NCBI GenBank assembly: GCA_035647835.1
Contig: DASRMS010000183.1
Location: 1-64,000 of the forward strand
DNA length: 64,000 nt
Source of the DNA: UBA9865 sp035647835
GTDB taxonomy: Bacteria > Bacillota > Dethiobacteria > Dethiobacterales > Dethiobacteraceae
Direction: 5' to 3'
The notes under the pieces are model-generated. The model saw only the letters and a list, made by a program, of their open reading frames with translations, did no database searches and was not told the DNA's origin. The position numbers were made by a program, and so were the translations under genes. Below, one piece after another: positions 45,599 through 54,642 of the stretch (position 1 is its first letter; each line of letters opens with the position of its first letter).

Positions 45599-46239
45599 AC
45601 TGCTGCCTCTTTCTGGGTAAGAGCCAGGCGTACCAGAGCATTGACAATGGCTGCAGCTATGGTGCTGCCGCCTTTTTCACCCCGGATCGTAATCCAGGGT
45701 ATGGCAAAGGAAGTTAACAACTCTTTCGACTCTGCTGCGCCGACAAAACCAACGGGAGTACCAATAATTAATGATGGTTTGGCCTGTCCGGCCTGCACCA
45801 CTTCCAGCAATTTAAACAAAGCCGTTGGCGCATTGCCGATCACAAAAATTCCGCCTGTCGGGCAAATATTTAAAGCATGCGTCATGGCAGCCACTGCCCG
45901 TGTTGTGCCTAATTCTTTGGCCCCTTTGGCGATCGCAGCATCATGTATAAGGCAGGCAGGCTCAATACCCAGGGTCTGCAAACCTATCCTGCTGAGACCA
46001 GAGCGCGCCATCTCCACATCACAAAACAAGGGTTCTCCCGCCAGCAAAGCAGCAGTGCCAGCATCCACCGCCTGTTCACCAAAAGCTATCAAAGCGGCAA
46101 AGGTACTATCACCAGTAGTATGTACTACTCTTTTCACAACCGGTTTCTGCAGTTCAGTAAAGGTAAAACCATGCAAACGTCCCTCAATAATTTCCATGCT
46201 TAACCGCTCTATCTCCAGCGGATTTTTAATGTATTCCAT
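45595..46239 (-). CDS. cbiC: Cobalt-precorrin-8 methylmutase
   Basis: This 214-residue enzyme moves the methyl group from C11 to C12, giving cobyrinate. The catalytic His40 lies in RVVHTTGD, and NAPTALF and GTPVGFVGA are family blocks. ATG 46239 has AGGAGGAG upstream, immediately after the cbiX remnant. Confidence 0.96.
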   Translation of the reverse strand: MEYIKNPLEIERLSMEIIEGRLHGFTFTELQKPVVKRVVHTTGDSTFAALIAFGEQAVDAGTAALLAGEPLFCDVEMARSGLSRIGLQTLGIEPACLIHDAAIAKGAKELGTTRAVAAMTHALNICPTGGIFVIGNAPTALFKLLEVVQAGQAKPSLIIGTPVGFVGAAESKELLTSFAIPWITIRGEKGGSTIAAAIVNALVRLALTQKEAAV

Positions 46240-46248
46240 CTTCTCCTC

Positions 46249-46626
46249 CTATACCTTGGTAACCGCGGCAATACGGTCCGCAATGATCTCTGCCATCCGC
46301 TCGTCGATGCCCAGAATAGGTGCAAGTGACAACTCCAACTGCGGGGGTGTTTGGCCGTTTCTGTCGCTAAAATTTCCGGAAAATCTTCCTTAATATGTAC
46401 CCCCTGATACAGAAAAACAGGTACAATAATAATCTCTTGTATCTCTTCTCCCACTAACTGCGCTATCGCTGTTGACACATCTGGTTTCGCCAGCTGCAAA
46501 AAACTATAGGCTACCACCTGTTCCGGTCGCGGTCGCTACTTCTGAACAAGTGGCTGTAGGTCCTGTAAAGCCCATTAGCTTCACTACGATGGCTGCCTGC
46601 CCAACTAATAATACAGCAGATTTCAT
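46249..46626 (-). pseudogene. cbiX: Broken sirohydrochlorin cobaltochelatase
   Basis: A CbiX-sized frame (about 125 codons) starts at ATG 46626 with GGAG 8 nt upstream and begins MKSAVLLVG. It is then broken in at least four places: a missing base in the expected GHGS metal-site motif near 46598 (G-S-H-R-S-E-A-N continues in the next frame), another shift near 46572 leading to ALQDLQPLVQK, an in-frame TAG at 46536-46538, and a shift in a run of five C (plus-strand G 46343-46347) before QLELSLAPILGIDERM. The intact middle, QLAKPDVSTAIAQLV to HIKEDFPEIL, is clearly CbiX. As read, cobalt insertion would need another chelatase gene. Confidence 0.85.
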
Positions 46627-47408
46627 CTTCCATTCTCCTTATTTCGATAGACCTTTTGCAGCGCAGCAACGATTTCCGCAGGGGTTGATTTTTCCTCTAT
46701 AGGTTCCGGCCGCTGCACAATGATGATGGGGATATTACAATCCTGTGCTGCAGCTACCTTTTCCGGTGTACCACCAGCAGCACCACTTTCTTTACTAATT
46801 ACCACATCCGCCCCATATTCTCGGAAGAGTGCCGCATTGAGCTCTGCAGAAGCTGGTCCTTGTAGTGCTACAATCTGCTTCGGTAAAAGGCCCAAAGACA
46901 GACAGTGCTGCAAGCTTTTTTCAACGGGCAAAATACGGGCCACTACCTCACACGCCTCAGGTTTTAAGACTTCTAAACACTCCGCCAGGTGTCGCGTACC
47001 AATGGTCAGAAACACAACTCGACCCTTACGGGCCGCCTGGCGAGCGGCAGTGGGAAAGTCTGGTGCAAAATATACACCATCTGTACTTTCAAGCTCGCAG
47101 CCAGGCCGCTCATAGCGCAGGTAATAAATCCCGGCAGCCTGGGCCGCCGCACAGGCCTGAGCGGAAGCTGCTGCGGCAAAAGGATGTGTTGCATCAAGCA
47201 GGACCTTGATCTGACGCTCTTTGATTAACTGCAGTAGTTGTTCGCAATCCAGCGCCTGAACCAAAACCTCACAGCCGCCTTGCTGCCGCAAAAGCTCTGC
47301 CCCGTAAGTTGAAACAACTGTCGCCACAATCTTTGTGGCAGGCAAAGCCTCCCGAATTATGGCCACCATGCGTCGGGCATCCCGGGTTCCACCCATCAAA
47401 AGAATCAT
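46623..47408 (-). CDS. cbiJ: Cobalt-precorrin-6A reductase
   Basis: This 261-residue NAD(P)H-dependent reductase (CbiJ/CobK family) begins MILLMGGTRDARRM, has DATHPFA at about residue 72 and the C-terminal block SKESGAAGGTPEKVAAA. It overlaps cbiH and the cbiX remnant by 4 nt each. Confidence 0.94.
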   Translation of the reverse strand: MILLMGGTRDARRMVAIIREALPATKIVATVVSTYGAELLRQQGGCEVLVQALDCEQLLQLIKERQIKVLLDATHPFAAAASAQACAAAQAAGIYYLRYERPGCELESTDGVYFAPDFPTAARQAARKGRVVFLTIGTRHLAECLEVLKPEACEVVARILPVEKSLQHCLSLGLLPKQIVALQGPASAELNAALFREYGADVVISKESGAAGGTPEKVAAAQDCNIPIIIVQRPEPIEEKSTPAEIVAALQKVYRNKENGR

Positions 47409-48112
47409 ACTGTATAACCACGCGGGGTAACCATTTTGCCATGTACTACCTTAGTCTGACTGTTACCTACAATCACCGTAGTAGTCATATCAACTTGCTC
47501 TACAGACAATTCTGCCAGGGTACTAATAACGCTGCTTTCTCCTGACCGGCCAATATTTTTTACAAAGCCAACCGGCGTCGACCCGCTGCGATAGGTGAGC
47601 ATAATTTCCTGTGCCTGACGCAGGTGTTCCTGCCGGCCACGGCTGCGTGGATTATACAGGACAATCACAAAATCAGCACTGGCGGCGGCAGCTAGTCGTG
47701 TTTGGATAGTTTGCCATGGTGTCAGTAAGTCCGAGAGACTAATAACCGCAAAATCATGTACTAGCGGTGCACCTAAGACAGCGGCAGCAGATGTTGCCGC
47801 TGTCACCCCGGGAACAACTGTCACAGGCAATGTGGCCGGCGCCACCTCCAACACCAGTCCTGCCATGCCATAAACTCCCGGGTCACCACTGGATATAACC
47901 ACGACATGTTTTCCCTGCAAGGCGGTACTCACAGCTGCTTTAGCTCGATCTATTTCCTTTTTCATCCCAGATGACAATACTGTTTGCTCTGTTAGCAAGG
48001 GCTGAATTAGACGAATATAAGTGCTATAACCAACCACCACATTGGCTTCCTGCAGCGCCTTAGCGGCCTGTGGTGTTAAGAGAGCCTCATTACCCGGTCC
48101 GAGGCCAACCAC
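47405..48112 (-). CDS. cbiH: Cobalt-precorrin-3 C17-methyltransferase
   Basis: This SAM-dependent enzyme has the family N-terminus VVGLGPGNEALLTPQA and the SSGDPGVYGMAG motif; it methylates C17 during ring contraction. I place the start at GTG 48112, which begins the conserved domain and has GAGG 10 nt upstream. An ATG at 48214 behind GGGGGTGGGAAG would add 34 residues of Gln/Arg-rich sequence and overlap cbiG by 139 nt, which is less likely. Confidence 0.9.
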   Translation of the reverse strand: MVGLGPGNEALLTPQAAKALQEANVVVGYSTYIRLIQPLLTEQTVLSSGMKKEIDRAKAAVSTALQGKHVVVISSGDPGVYGMAGLVLEVAPATLPVTVVPGVTAATSAAAVLGAPLVHDFAVISLSDLLTPWQTIQTRLAAAASADFVIVLYNPRSRGRQEHLRQAQEIMLTYRSGSTPVGFVKNIGRSGESSVISTLAELSVEQVDMTTTVIVGNSQTKVVHGKMVTPRGYTV

Positions 48113-49149
48113 GGAGATTCGTCCTCTGCCACGGCAATCGTTATTTGGTCTAACTTCTGTTTGGGCACCAGCAGCTTGCTGCTCTGTGCCGCGAGAATTG
48201 CTGTCGGTACGCATACACTTCCCACCCCCATTATTTCTTCAACAAATTTTGATTTTTCATAATCATACTGTACGGCTTGAATTTCAGCAGCATTGAAAAA
48301 GCGTATTGGTACCTTTAGGTTATAAGCGGCAGTAAGCAAGCCTGCTTCATCCCGTTTTTGCTCAATACTCGCCAGCTGGGCAAGTGAGGCTGCTGCTAAA
48401 TTAAAATCCTTTAGTACAGTTTTAACAGCTGCTTCTATTCGTTCAGCAGCAACACCACGGCGGCAGCCAACACCAACATATAGATTCTTGGGTCGCAGCA
48501 GCAGCTCATTGACACACATCCCTGGTAGCTGCTGACAGTGAGTCAGTACGGCTCGCGGCTGCCCCTGAGCTGTTTTAAGTTGTGCTAACGGTTGAAAAGA
48601 AAGTCCTGCAGCCTCACCAAATACACTGACTGGCCAGTCTGTAAACACAGTAACCGGCTCACCGCGCAGCATGGCGGCATTTAGCTCTTTCACCCTTGAG
48701 ACAGGTTCAGGAGTTAAGCCAAACTGATGAGCAATCACGTCTACTGCCCGCAGACCAGCACCGTCCGTAGCCGTCGTAATCACAGCTGTGCCCTCCAGAT
48801 ACTGCGCGAGCTGCTGTGCCAGCGCATTGGCTCCACCCAAGTGACCGGAAAGCAGCGAGATTGCAAAACGCCCGTGTTCATCGAGCACAACTACTGCCGG
48901 ATCCTGCTGCTTACTCTGTAGGTATGGTGCCAGCAGACGTACGGCAATGCCGACAGCCATAATTAAAACCAGCTTCCGCTGTTGGCGAAATAAATCTGGC
49001 AGCAGTACCCGTAAAGCTGTATAGGGGCATGCTTGATCATCTGGCTGCAGCAGAGAATGAGGCAGGTAGACACTGTAGTTGAACTGCTGTTTTAAACACA
49101 GAGCCAGCTCTCTGCCGCGTGGTGTCAGGGCTACAACTGCGCCACTCAT
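48076..49149 (-). CDS. cbiG: Cobalt-precorrin-5A hydrolase
   Basis: This 357-residue enzyme opens the delta-lactone of cobalt-precorrin-5A, releasing acetaldehyde. The N-terminal and central domains show AVGIAVRLLAPYL and LLSGHLGGANALA; the C-terminal CobE-like domain begins NLYVGVGCRRG. ATG 49149 overlaps the cbiF stop by 4 nt. Confidence 0.95.
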   Translation of the reverse strand: MSGAVVALTPRGRELALCLKQQFNYSVYLPHSLLQPDDQACPYTALRVLLPDLFRQQRKLVLIMAVGIAVRLLAPYLQSKQQDPAVVVLDEHGRFAISLLSGHLGGANALAQQLAQYLEGTAVITTATDGAGLRAVDVIAHQFGLTPEPVSRVKELNAAMLRGEPVTVFTDWPVSVFGEAAGLSFQPLAQLKTAQGQPRAVLTHCQQLPGMCVNELLLRPKNLYVGVGCRRGVAAERIEAAVKTVLKDFNLAAASLAQLASIEQKRDEAGLLTAAYNLKVPIRFFNAAEIQAVQYDYEKSKFVEEIMGVGSVCVPTAILAAQSSKLLVPKQKLDQITIAVAEDESPWLASDRVMRLS

Positions 49150-49907
49150 TGGTCCTTTCCTGCCCGAAAACCGTGTGAAAACTCCGGGGCATACAAGCGA
49201 GAAGGCTTCACCTGTTCTTCACGCAAAAACTCCCCGACCAGAATCATAGCAGTCTTGGTCACGCCAGCTTGCTTCACCTGCTGGGCAAGATTGTCTAAAG
49301 TACCGCTTACCACCCGCTCTTGCGGCCACGAAGCTTTTTCCACTACTGCAGCTGGTGTTTCCGGCGGGTAAGCTGTTAACAGTTCCGCCACTACCCCCTC
49401 AATCATCCCCACACTGAGAAAAATGCAGATCGAGGCACGGTGTGCTGCCAGCGCCTGTAAATTTTCCTTTTCCGGAACTGGCGTTCTCCCCGCCAGGCGC
49501 GTAATAATCACCGTTTGCGACACTTCAGGCACTGTCAACTCACGCCCTACAGCCGCGGCAGCCGCAGCAAAAGAGGATACCCCTGGGACTGTTTGTGAAT
49601 CGATTCCTGCTGCCTGTAATTGATCCGCCTGCTCCTGAATAGCACCATACAGGGAAGGATCACCAGTATGTAAACGTACCACCTTTTGTCCTTGCTGCAC
49701 AGCCATCTTAATCATTGTTATGATTTCTGGCAGCGATAAACCTGCACTATCTACCAGTTGTGCCTGTGGACCTGCATGTTCCAGAATTGCTGGATTAACC
49801 AGAGAGCCGGCGTAAATAATCAGGTTTGCTTCCCGCAGCAGCCGCGCTCCTTTCAGTGTAATTAACTCCGGATCACCGGGTCCGGCTCCGACAAAGTAAA
49901 CTGTCAT
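49146..49907 (-). CDS. cbiF: Cobalt-precorrin-4 C11-methyltransferase
   Basis: This 253-residue SAM methyltransferase has FVGAGPGDPELITLKG at the N-terminus, RLHTGDPSLYGAI near residue 98 and PGVSSFAAAAA. It overlaps cbiL and cbiG by 4 nt, showing tight coupling. Confidence 0.96.
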   Translation of the reverse strand: MTVYFVGAGPGDPELITLKGARLLREANLIIYAGSLVNPAILEHAGPQAQLVDSAGLSLPEIITMIKMAVQQGQKVVRLHTGDPSLYGAIQEQADQLQAAGIDSQTVPGVSSFAAAAAAVGRELTVPEVSQTVIITRLAGRTPVPEKENLQALAAHRASICIFLSVGMIEGVVAELLTAYPPETPAAVVEKASWPQERVVSGTLDNLAQQVKQAGVTKTAMILVGEFLREEQVKPSRLYAPEFSHGFRAGKDQ

Positions 49908-50620
49908 CCATTTCTTCTCCTTTTAGCGATTAGTAAAGAAAGATAATCTACTGCCTGGCCTCGGTAGGCAAAGGGGTCATTTGTCCAAAATTCATCTTTG
50001 CCGCCAACACGGCTGACTAGATAAACCTCCTGGTTAAAGCCGGTTTTCTCCAACAGCGCCAGCGTTTCGTCATAAGCAGCCGATACTTTGAGTAAAACCA
50101 CTGTGTCCACATAACGCGTCAGTTCTACGAATTCTTCCTGGCCAACCGGCACAGGAATCACGGCCATTCTTTCATCATTTTCAAGCAAAGGCACTTGCAG
50201 CAGGGCGGCAGCTGCATTGATTGAAGAGATGCCCGGGATAATTTCAGTTTTAACCGTAGGTGTCAATTTTCTCAGAAATTGTAATAGGTAAGAAAAAGTA
50301 CTGTACAGCAATGGATCACCAATTGTCAGAAAAGAAACCACTGAGTGTTCCGTTAGTAGTTGCGCTACCCGAGATGCTGCCTCCCGCCAATGCTGTGCTA
50401 AAACCACTGTGTCTCGTGTCATGGGAAACAGCAATTCTTCTATTAACACCTCCGCTGCTAAATATGGTTGTGCAGTTTGCAGAGCTACACTCTCCCGCTC
50501 CGCTTTAGATTTAGGAACACAAACAACTTGCGAAGCAGCCAGAGCGTCAATCGCCGTTTTCGTCAGATAACCACTATCGCCCGGGCCGACGCCGATTCCG
50601 TAGAAAATCTCCTTTGTCAC
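49904..50620 (-). CDS. cbiL: Cobalt-precorrin-2 C20-methyltransferase
   Basis: This 238-residue SAM methyltransferase begins at GTG 50620, behind AAAGGAGGAAAC; the frame remains open upstream inside cbiT, but those codons belong to cbiT in another frame. Motifs are GIGVGPGDSGYLTKTA, TIGDPLLYSTF and PGISSINAAAA. It overlaps the cbiT stop by 4 nt. Confidence 0.95.
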   Translation of the reverse strand: MTKEIFYGIGVGPGDSGYLTKTAIDALAASQVVCVPKSKAERESVALQTAQPYLAAEVLIEELLFPMTRDTVVLAQHWREAASRVAQLLTEHSVVSFLTIGDPLLYSTFSYLLQFLRKLTPTVKTEIIPGISSINAAAALLQVPLLENDERMAVIPVPVGQEEFVELTRYVDTVVLLKVSAAYDETLALLEKTGFNQEVYLVSRVGGKDEFWTNDPFAYRGQAVDYLSLLIAKRRRNG

Positions 50621-51219
50621 TTTGTTTCCTCCTTTTGGGCACTGATAATCCAAACTCCGTTTTGCGCCTGGAAATAATCTTCTCGACCTAATTTTTGCAG
50701 GCGTGATGCCTGTACATACAAGCCATCTCGGTTGGTAAAAGGTTCTGCCGATAACCTTTCTAAAGTACGTACCATGTTCTGGGGCGTTACTACATTTACG
50801 ACCAGAATCCCATCTGGCGTTAACTTCTCCCCGCAATAAGTCAGAATTTCTGTCAGCTGCCCGCCACTGCCACCAACAATAACCCGCTGGGGCTGCGGCA
50901 ATGACACCAGCGCTGCCGGCGCTTCTGCTGCCACAACCGTAAGATTATCTGTACCAAAACGACTGCTGTTTTGCTGCAATAGTTCTACGCCTTCCGCATT
51001 GCGCTCGATGGCATAAACCTGGCTTGACGGCACAGCTAAGGCAGCTTCAATAGCTAACGAACCCGTGCCTGCCCCAACATCCCACACAACCTGTCCCGGC
51101 TGTAGGCGTAGTTGAGCTAGCGTTAACACACGCACCTCTCGTTTGGTCATGGGCACCCGGCCACGGATAAAAACTGTATCAGGCAGGCCTAAACCGCAGT
51201 AAGTCCAGTCGTTAGGCAT
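50617..51219 (-). CDS. cbiT: Cobalt-precorrin-6B C15-methyltransferase (decarboxylating)
   Basis: This 200-residue Rossmann-fold SAM methyltransferase has the SAM motif WDVGAGTGSLAIEAA and the substrate block IVGGSGGQLTEIL. It works with CbiE encoded just upstream to methylate C5 and C15 and decarboxylate. The start is ATG 51219, overlapping the cbiE stop; a TTG two codons upstream is possible. Confidence 0.94.
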   Translation of the reverse strand: MPNDWTYCGLGLPDTVFIRGRVPMTKREVRVLTLAQLRLQPGQVVWDVGAGTGSLAIEAALAVPSSQVYAIERNAEGVELLQQNSSRFGTDNLTVVAAEAPAALVSLPQPQRVIVGGSGGQLTEILTYCGEKLTPDGILVVNVVTPQNMVRTLERLSAEPFTNRDGLYVQASRLQKLGREDYFQAQNGVWIISAQKEETK

Positions 51220-51832
51220 CCTCAATCACCATCACACAGTCACCTGCCGTTGCTGCATCAAGCAAACTTAGACGAGTACGTTGAATCTCTTCTGCCGGAG
51301 TTGTCAGTCGATAACATAGAGCCACGCCGGTATCGCTGCCGCCTGCCCCTAAAATCATTTTAGCAATCCTCCCTGGCGTCCACTGCTGATCGGTCAAAAT
51401 GGCTTTCTTCCCCGGGCGCAGCAAGCTTGGCAATAATTCCTCTCCATTGCGTCCGTGGGCAGATAAAAGTGTAGCGTCCTGCCAAGGTTCAGCAAGGCGG
51501 GCAAACGCCACCTGCATTGATGAAACACCTGGCAATACTTCTAATTCTGCTGCCGTAAAATGCCGGCGTAAATAAGCCAGTAAACTATAAAAGCCGGGAT
51601 CACCAGAAACCAGAACCACAATTTTTTTTAAGGCTGCCAGTTTACGTAAACGCTCTGCTAAACCTTCCAGTTTACCTGTCAAGGGAATGATTTCTTTCTG
51701 CAGTGAAAGAAACGGTGCAGTTGCTCTCGCCCCACCTAACAGCACATCCGCCGCCTCTACCTGCTCCCTGACTACAGGCAATACATATTTTTCACCACCG
51801 GGTCCCACTCCGGCCAGACAAATTTTAAGCAT
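51212..51832 (-). CDS. cbiE: Cobalt-precorrin-7 C5-methyltransferase
   Basis: This 206-residue SAM methyltransferase starts at ATG 51832, with GGAGGTGGAAG upstream and inside the end of cbiD. It has CLAGVGPGGEKYVLPVV, VLVSGDPGFYSLL and PGVSSMQVAFAR. It is the partner of CbiT; in many organisms the two are fused as CobL. Confidence 0.95.
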   Translation of the reverse strand: MLKICLAGVGPGGEKYVLPVVREQVEAADVLLGGARATAPFLSLQKEIIPLTGKLEGLAERLRKLAALKKIVVLVSGDPGFYSLLAYLRRHFTAAELEVLPGVSSMQVAFARLAEPWQDATLLSAHGRNGEELLPSLLRPGKKAILTDQQWTPGRIAKMILGAGGSDTGVALCYRLTTPAEEIQRTRLSLLDAATAGDCVMVIEDA

Positions 51833-52949
51833 TATCTTCCACCTCCAACCATTTTGCTGCCTGCAGATCATGCGCCACTATATCCCCGGCCAAATTTAGA
51901 AAAATGCAGCCCACCTTTACACCGCCGCCAGCTATTTTTTCTGCTCTTCTTGCCGCAGCCTGTGCGCACTGCCTCAGAACCTGCTGATAACCATGCTGCC
52001 GTAAATAAGCAGCTGATTGTTCTGCTGTGTTATGTGACATTAAATCCTGCAGCACTGAGAGCGGTAACCCTGCTAAGGCGGCATGGGCAACCAGTGTTTC
52101 TCGCCGGGCATCCGCTACGGCACTATGAGTTTCTGCTATCCCGGCCGCCAGTTTAACTAGCTTACCAAGATGCCCATACAGTAAAACTTCCTTAACCCTT
52201 TTGGCAGCACAAGCTTTTAACATATAGCCAATAAAGTTGCTGGTGACAACCACGGCATCTGCCGCTACACCTAAATTTTCTATGGCATTGCGCTTCCCCA
52301 TTTTACCGGGGGTTAGCACCAAACGCTGCTGCCCGGCCGCCAGTGCCAGATCGATTTGTGGCACCAGTGAACGCTTAAAGGCAGCGGACGACATGGGCTC
52401 CACAATCCCTGTCGTACCCAAAATGGAAATTCCCCCCACGATACCCAGCTCCGGGTTCAGAGTGCGTTTGGCCAGCTGCACACCTGCAGGGACTGAGATG
52501 GTAATGGCCGCTCCCGCCTGCGCAGGCAGAACGCTGGCCACAGCCTGGCGAATTTGGGCGCGGGGAACAGGGTTAATGGCAGGCTCACCCGGGGGAATGG
52601 CTAAACCTGGTTTTGTCACCAGACCTACCCCCTCCCCAGCCTCCAACTTAAACTCCCCTCGTGGCAGTGGGGTTGCTTGCGCAAAAATTTCCACCTGATG
52701 TGTGACATCGGGATCATCGCCGGCATCTTTGCTGATACCGACACGCACGCCGGCAGTTTCCCTTATCACTGAAGAAAGTGGCAAAGTAAGTTGAATACCA
52801 GCCGGTGTATCCACAGTGACTTCTGTGATTGTTTGCTCCGAGTACAAAAGTATTACGGCAGCTTTGGCAGCCGCAGCCGCACAGGTGCCTGTGGTAAAAC
52901 CAGCTCGTAAAACTGTACCGTCAGCTTGTTGAAAGGTTGGTAGCATCAC
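51825..52949 (-). CDS. cbiD: Cobalt-precorrin-5B C1-methyltransferase
   Basis: This 374-residue enzyme methylates C1 in the anaerobic pathway. Motifs are RAGFTTGTCAAAAAKAAV at the N-terminus and GTTGIVEPMS in the centre. The GTG at 52949 lies 7 nt after AAGGAG; the ATG that follows directly is equally possible. It is the first gene of the long cbi operon behind the 53.1-kb riboswitch. Confidence 0.96.
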   Translation of the reverse strand: MMLPTFQQADGTVLRAGFTTGTCAAAAAKAAVILLYSEQTITEVTVDTPAGIQLTLPLSSVIRETAGVRVGISKDAGDDPDVTHQVEIFAQATPLPRGEFKLEAGEGVGLVTKPGLAIPPGEPAINPVPRAQIRQAVASVLPAQAGAAITISVPAGVQLAKRTLNPELGIVGGISILGTTGIVEPMSSAAFKRSLVPQIDLALAAGQQRLVLTPGKMGKRNAIENLGVAADAVVVTSNFIGYMLKACAAKRVKEVLLYGHLGKLVKLAAGIAETHSAVADARRETLVAHAALAGLPLSVLQDLMSHNTAEQSAAYLRQHGYQQVLRQCAQAAARRAEKIAGGGVKVGCIFLNLAGDIVAHDLQAAKWLEVEDNA

Positions 52950-53022
52950 TCATGTTCTCCTTTTACTGCTTTTTAATCCATCTACTAACTTTTATTGTAT
53001 TTATTAACTCTTGTTAGAACAA

Positions 53023-53051
53023 ATAATCTCAGACCGACGGTCTGAGATTAT
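53023..53051 (-). promoter_or_regulatory. 13-bp hairpin between riboswitch and cbiD
   Basis: ATAATCTCAGACC-GAC-GGTCTGAGATTAT is a perfect 13-bp stem-loop followed on the minus strand by TTGTTCT. It may be a second terminator of the expression platform or a processing site. Confidence 0.6.
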
Positions 53052-53058
53052 ACGCATA

Positions 53059-53093
53059 AAAAAACAACGCTTCCCTTAACCCGAGGGCACGAT
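53059..53093 (-). terminator. Expression-platform terminator of the cbiD riboswitch
   Basis: CGTGCCCT-CGGGTTA-AGGGAAGCG followed by TTGTTTTTTT is nearly the same as the element in front of cobO. Confidence 0.7.
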
Positions 53094-53103
53094 AGCTTTG
53101 GAG

Positions 53104-53255
53104 TAATACAGGCAGGTTTCCTGGCTCACCGGTCATAGTTTCAAAGCGCCTTCCCCGACTAGCGAGTGGCATACTGCTTTGAAACTCACGGTTACAGTGG
53201 CGGGACCGCTCAGGGTTTACACCTGATTCCCTTTATACTCATAAGAGTACCTGTT
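53104..53255 (-). promoter_or_regulatory. Cobalamin riboswitch upstream of cbiD
   Basis: The full B12 aptamer is present on the minus strand: ACAGGTACTCTTATGAG, GGGAATCAGGTGTAAA, CCGCCACTGTAACCGTG, AGTCGGGGAAGGCGC and GCCAGGAAACCTGCCTG. It should switch off the cbi operon when adenosylcobalamin is plentiful. Confidence 0.96.
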
Positions 53256-53390
53256 TCCACACATATTTAATTAGCTATAGCTTACCAGATAGTTCATACT
53301 TTTGCAACATCTTTTTTCGAGTACTGAACATCTCTTTGCCGCCGTACTTCACGATTCTACCTGTGGTTGAGTAAATCTAATACAAAGCGG

Positions 53391-53419
53391 TTGCTGATTT
53401 ATCTTCCATATGCAATACT
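53391..53419 (+). promoter_or_regulatory. Conserved promoter candidate of XRE gene, copy 2
   Basis: TTGCTG and TGC-AATACT with 17-nt spacing match copy 1 at 36910; conservation in both copies supports a function. Confidence 0.4.
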
Positions 53420-53445
53420 AAAGCAGGAGAAGGAGATGAATCAAG

Positions 53446-54591
53446 ATGACAAATTACGCTTGCGGACGCTTAATTGCAGAACTACGCAAAGCAAAGAATA
53501 TGACCCAGAAGGAACTGGCGGCATATCTTAATGTATCTGATAAAGCAGTATCAAAATGGGAACGTGGCGAGAACTATCCTGAAGTCTCCATTTTGCCCCA
53601 ACTGGCACATAAGCTTGAAATTACTGTGGATGAGCTTTTAAATGGGGAAATTGCTCCGCAGACTGCAAGCTCAACTAACCCGCCTGAGGCTGAGGATGTT
53701 TATGCATATTCCTGCTTATTAGAAGATGCCCACTTAAGATACAAGAAGCACACCCTGACAGCTTATGCCATCTTAACTACCGGTATCCTTACCGGCTCCA
53801 TCATTTTAAACAATATCCTCCCCCAGGTTGCTGCAGTGGCCTTTGCTTTGACCGGAACACTCTTTTACTATTTTGCTCAGAGCCAATATCAGAATGCCAG
53901 GGACAGATTTGCACAGTTTGCACCAGCAGCTGTTACTGCAGACGGCACAGCTGTCACTCTGATAAAATACGGCAGTACTTTTATCGGTATAGCTGTTTCC
54001 CTGCTGCTCATCCTAAATACCATAGCTGCAAGCACCCCTCATAATTTATTTATTCAGAACAACTATTTGTTGATAGAAAAAACTGTACCGTTCCCGGCCC
54101 TTTTGCTGCTTATGATCATCAATCTTCTGCTGTATGTTTATCAATATAATGGCTACAGAAGGGATCGCTTGCTAAAGATCTCCAGAGGTGATTTTGTCAG
54201 AATACTAAGCAGCTTCGGCCTATCAATCATCCTTGCCGCACTTCTGCTAATCCTTCAGCTCCAGATGATTATCCGTGAGGGAGCATATAATGCAATCTTG
54301 ATCAAGAATGTAACATTACTGGCCTTAGTCTTCGCTGTGTTAAGCAATTTTTGTTTACTGTTCTTTAATAAACGCCACAGCTTTAAAAAGTTCCTGCACA
54401 TTTTTGTAATATCTATACTACAAGCCGGTTTTCTCATCTTTGCAGCCAATCAATACGTCGTCTCCACCAAGCATTATGACTCCAATGTTCTTGGCCTCGT
54501 CTACACTGGTAATATCATTACAGTGGTGATGCTGGCGATAACAATTTTCCACTTTACCTATTTACAATTATCTCGAAAAAAGTACGCTTAA
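53446..54591 (+). CDS. XRE-type HTH membrane protein, copy 2
   Basis: This 381-residue paralog of the protein at 36965 has the same length, an almost identical HTH (MTQKELAAYLNVSDKAVSKW) and about eight membrane segments; most differences lie in the loops and membrane part. It starts at ATG 53446 behind GAAGGAGATG and is divergent from the cbiD riboswitch. As this riboswitch is intact and in front of cbiD, this locus is probably the ancestral one. A role in sensing corrinoid or envelope state is only a guess from position. Confidence 0.9.
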   Translation: MTNYACGRLIAELRKAKNMTQKELAAYLNVSDKAVSKWERGENYPEVSILPQLAHKLEITVDELLNGEIAPQTASSTNPPEAEDVYAYSCLLEDAHLRYKKHTLTAYAILTTGILTGSIILNNILPQVAAVAFALTGTLFYYFAQSQYQNARDRFAQFAPAAVTADGTAVTLIKYGSTFIGIAVSLLLILNTIAASTPHNLFIQNNYLLIEKTVPFPALLLLMIINLLLYVYQYNGYRRDRLLKISRGDFVRILSSFGLSIILAALLLILQLQMIIREGAYNAILIKNVTLLALVFAVLSNFCLLFFNKRHSFKKFLHIFVISILQAGFLIFAANQYVVSTKHYDSNVLGLVYTGNIITVVMLAITIFHFTYLQLSRKKYA

Positions 54592-54642
54592 AGCTTTAGT
54601 CTCGCAGCTGCCAGCAAACCCTGCACCACAGAAGAAGCCAGC

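Noticed and set aside
45455..46393. A 312-codon plus-strand open frame across cbiA/cbiC
   Set aside because: It lies opposite cbiC and cbiA, which have clear motifs and SDs; the translation has no family resemblance and a biased Ser/Pro/Thr composition typical of an antisense frame.
46209..46517. A 102-codon minus-strand frame as a separate gene
   Set aside because: It is the middle of the broken cbiX; its C-terminal 40 codons are out of frame and unrelated to CbiX.
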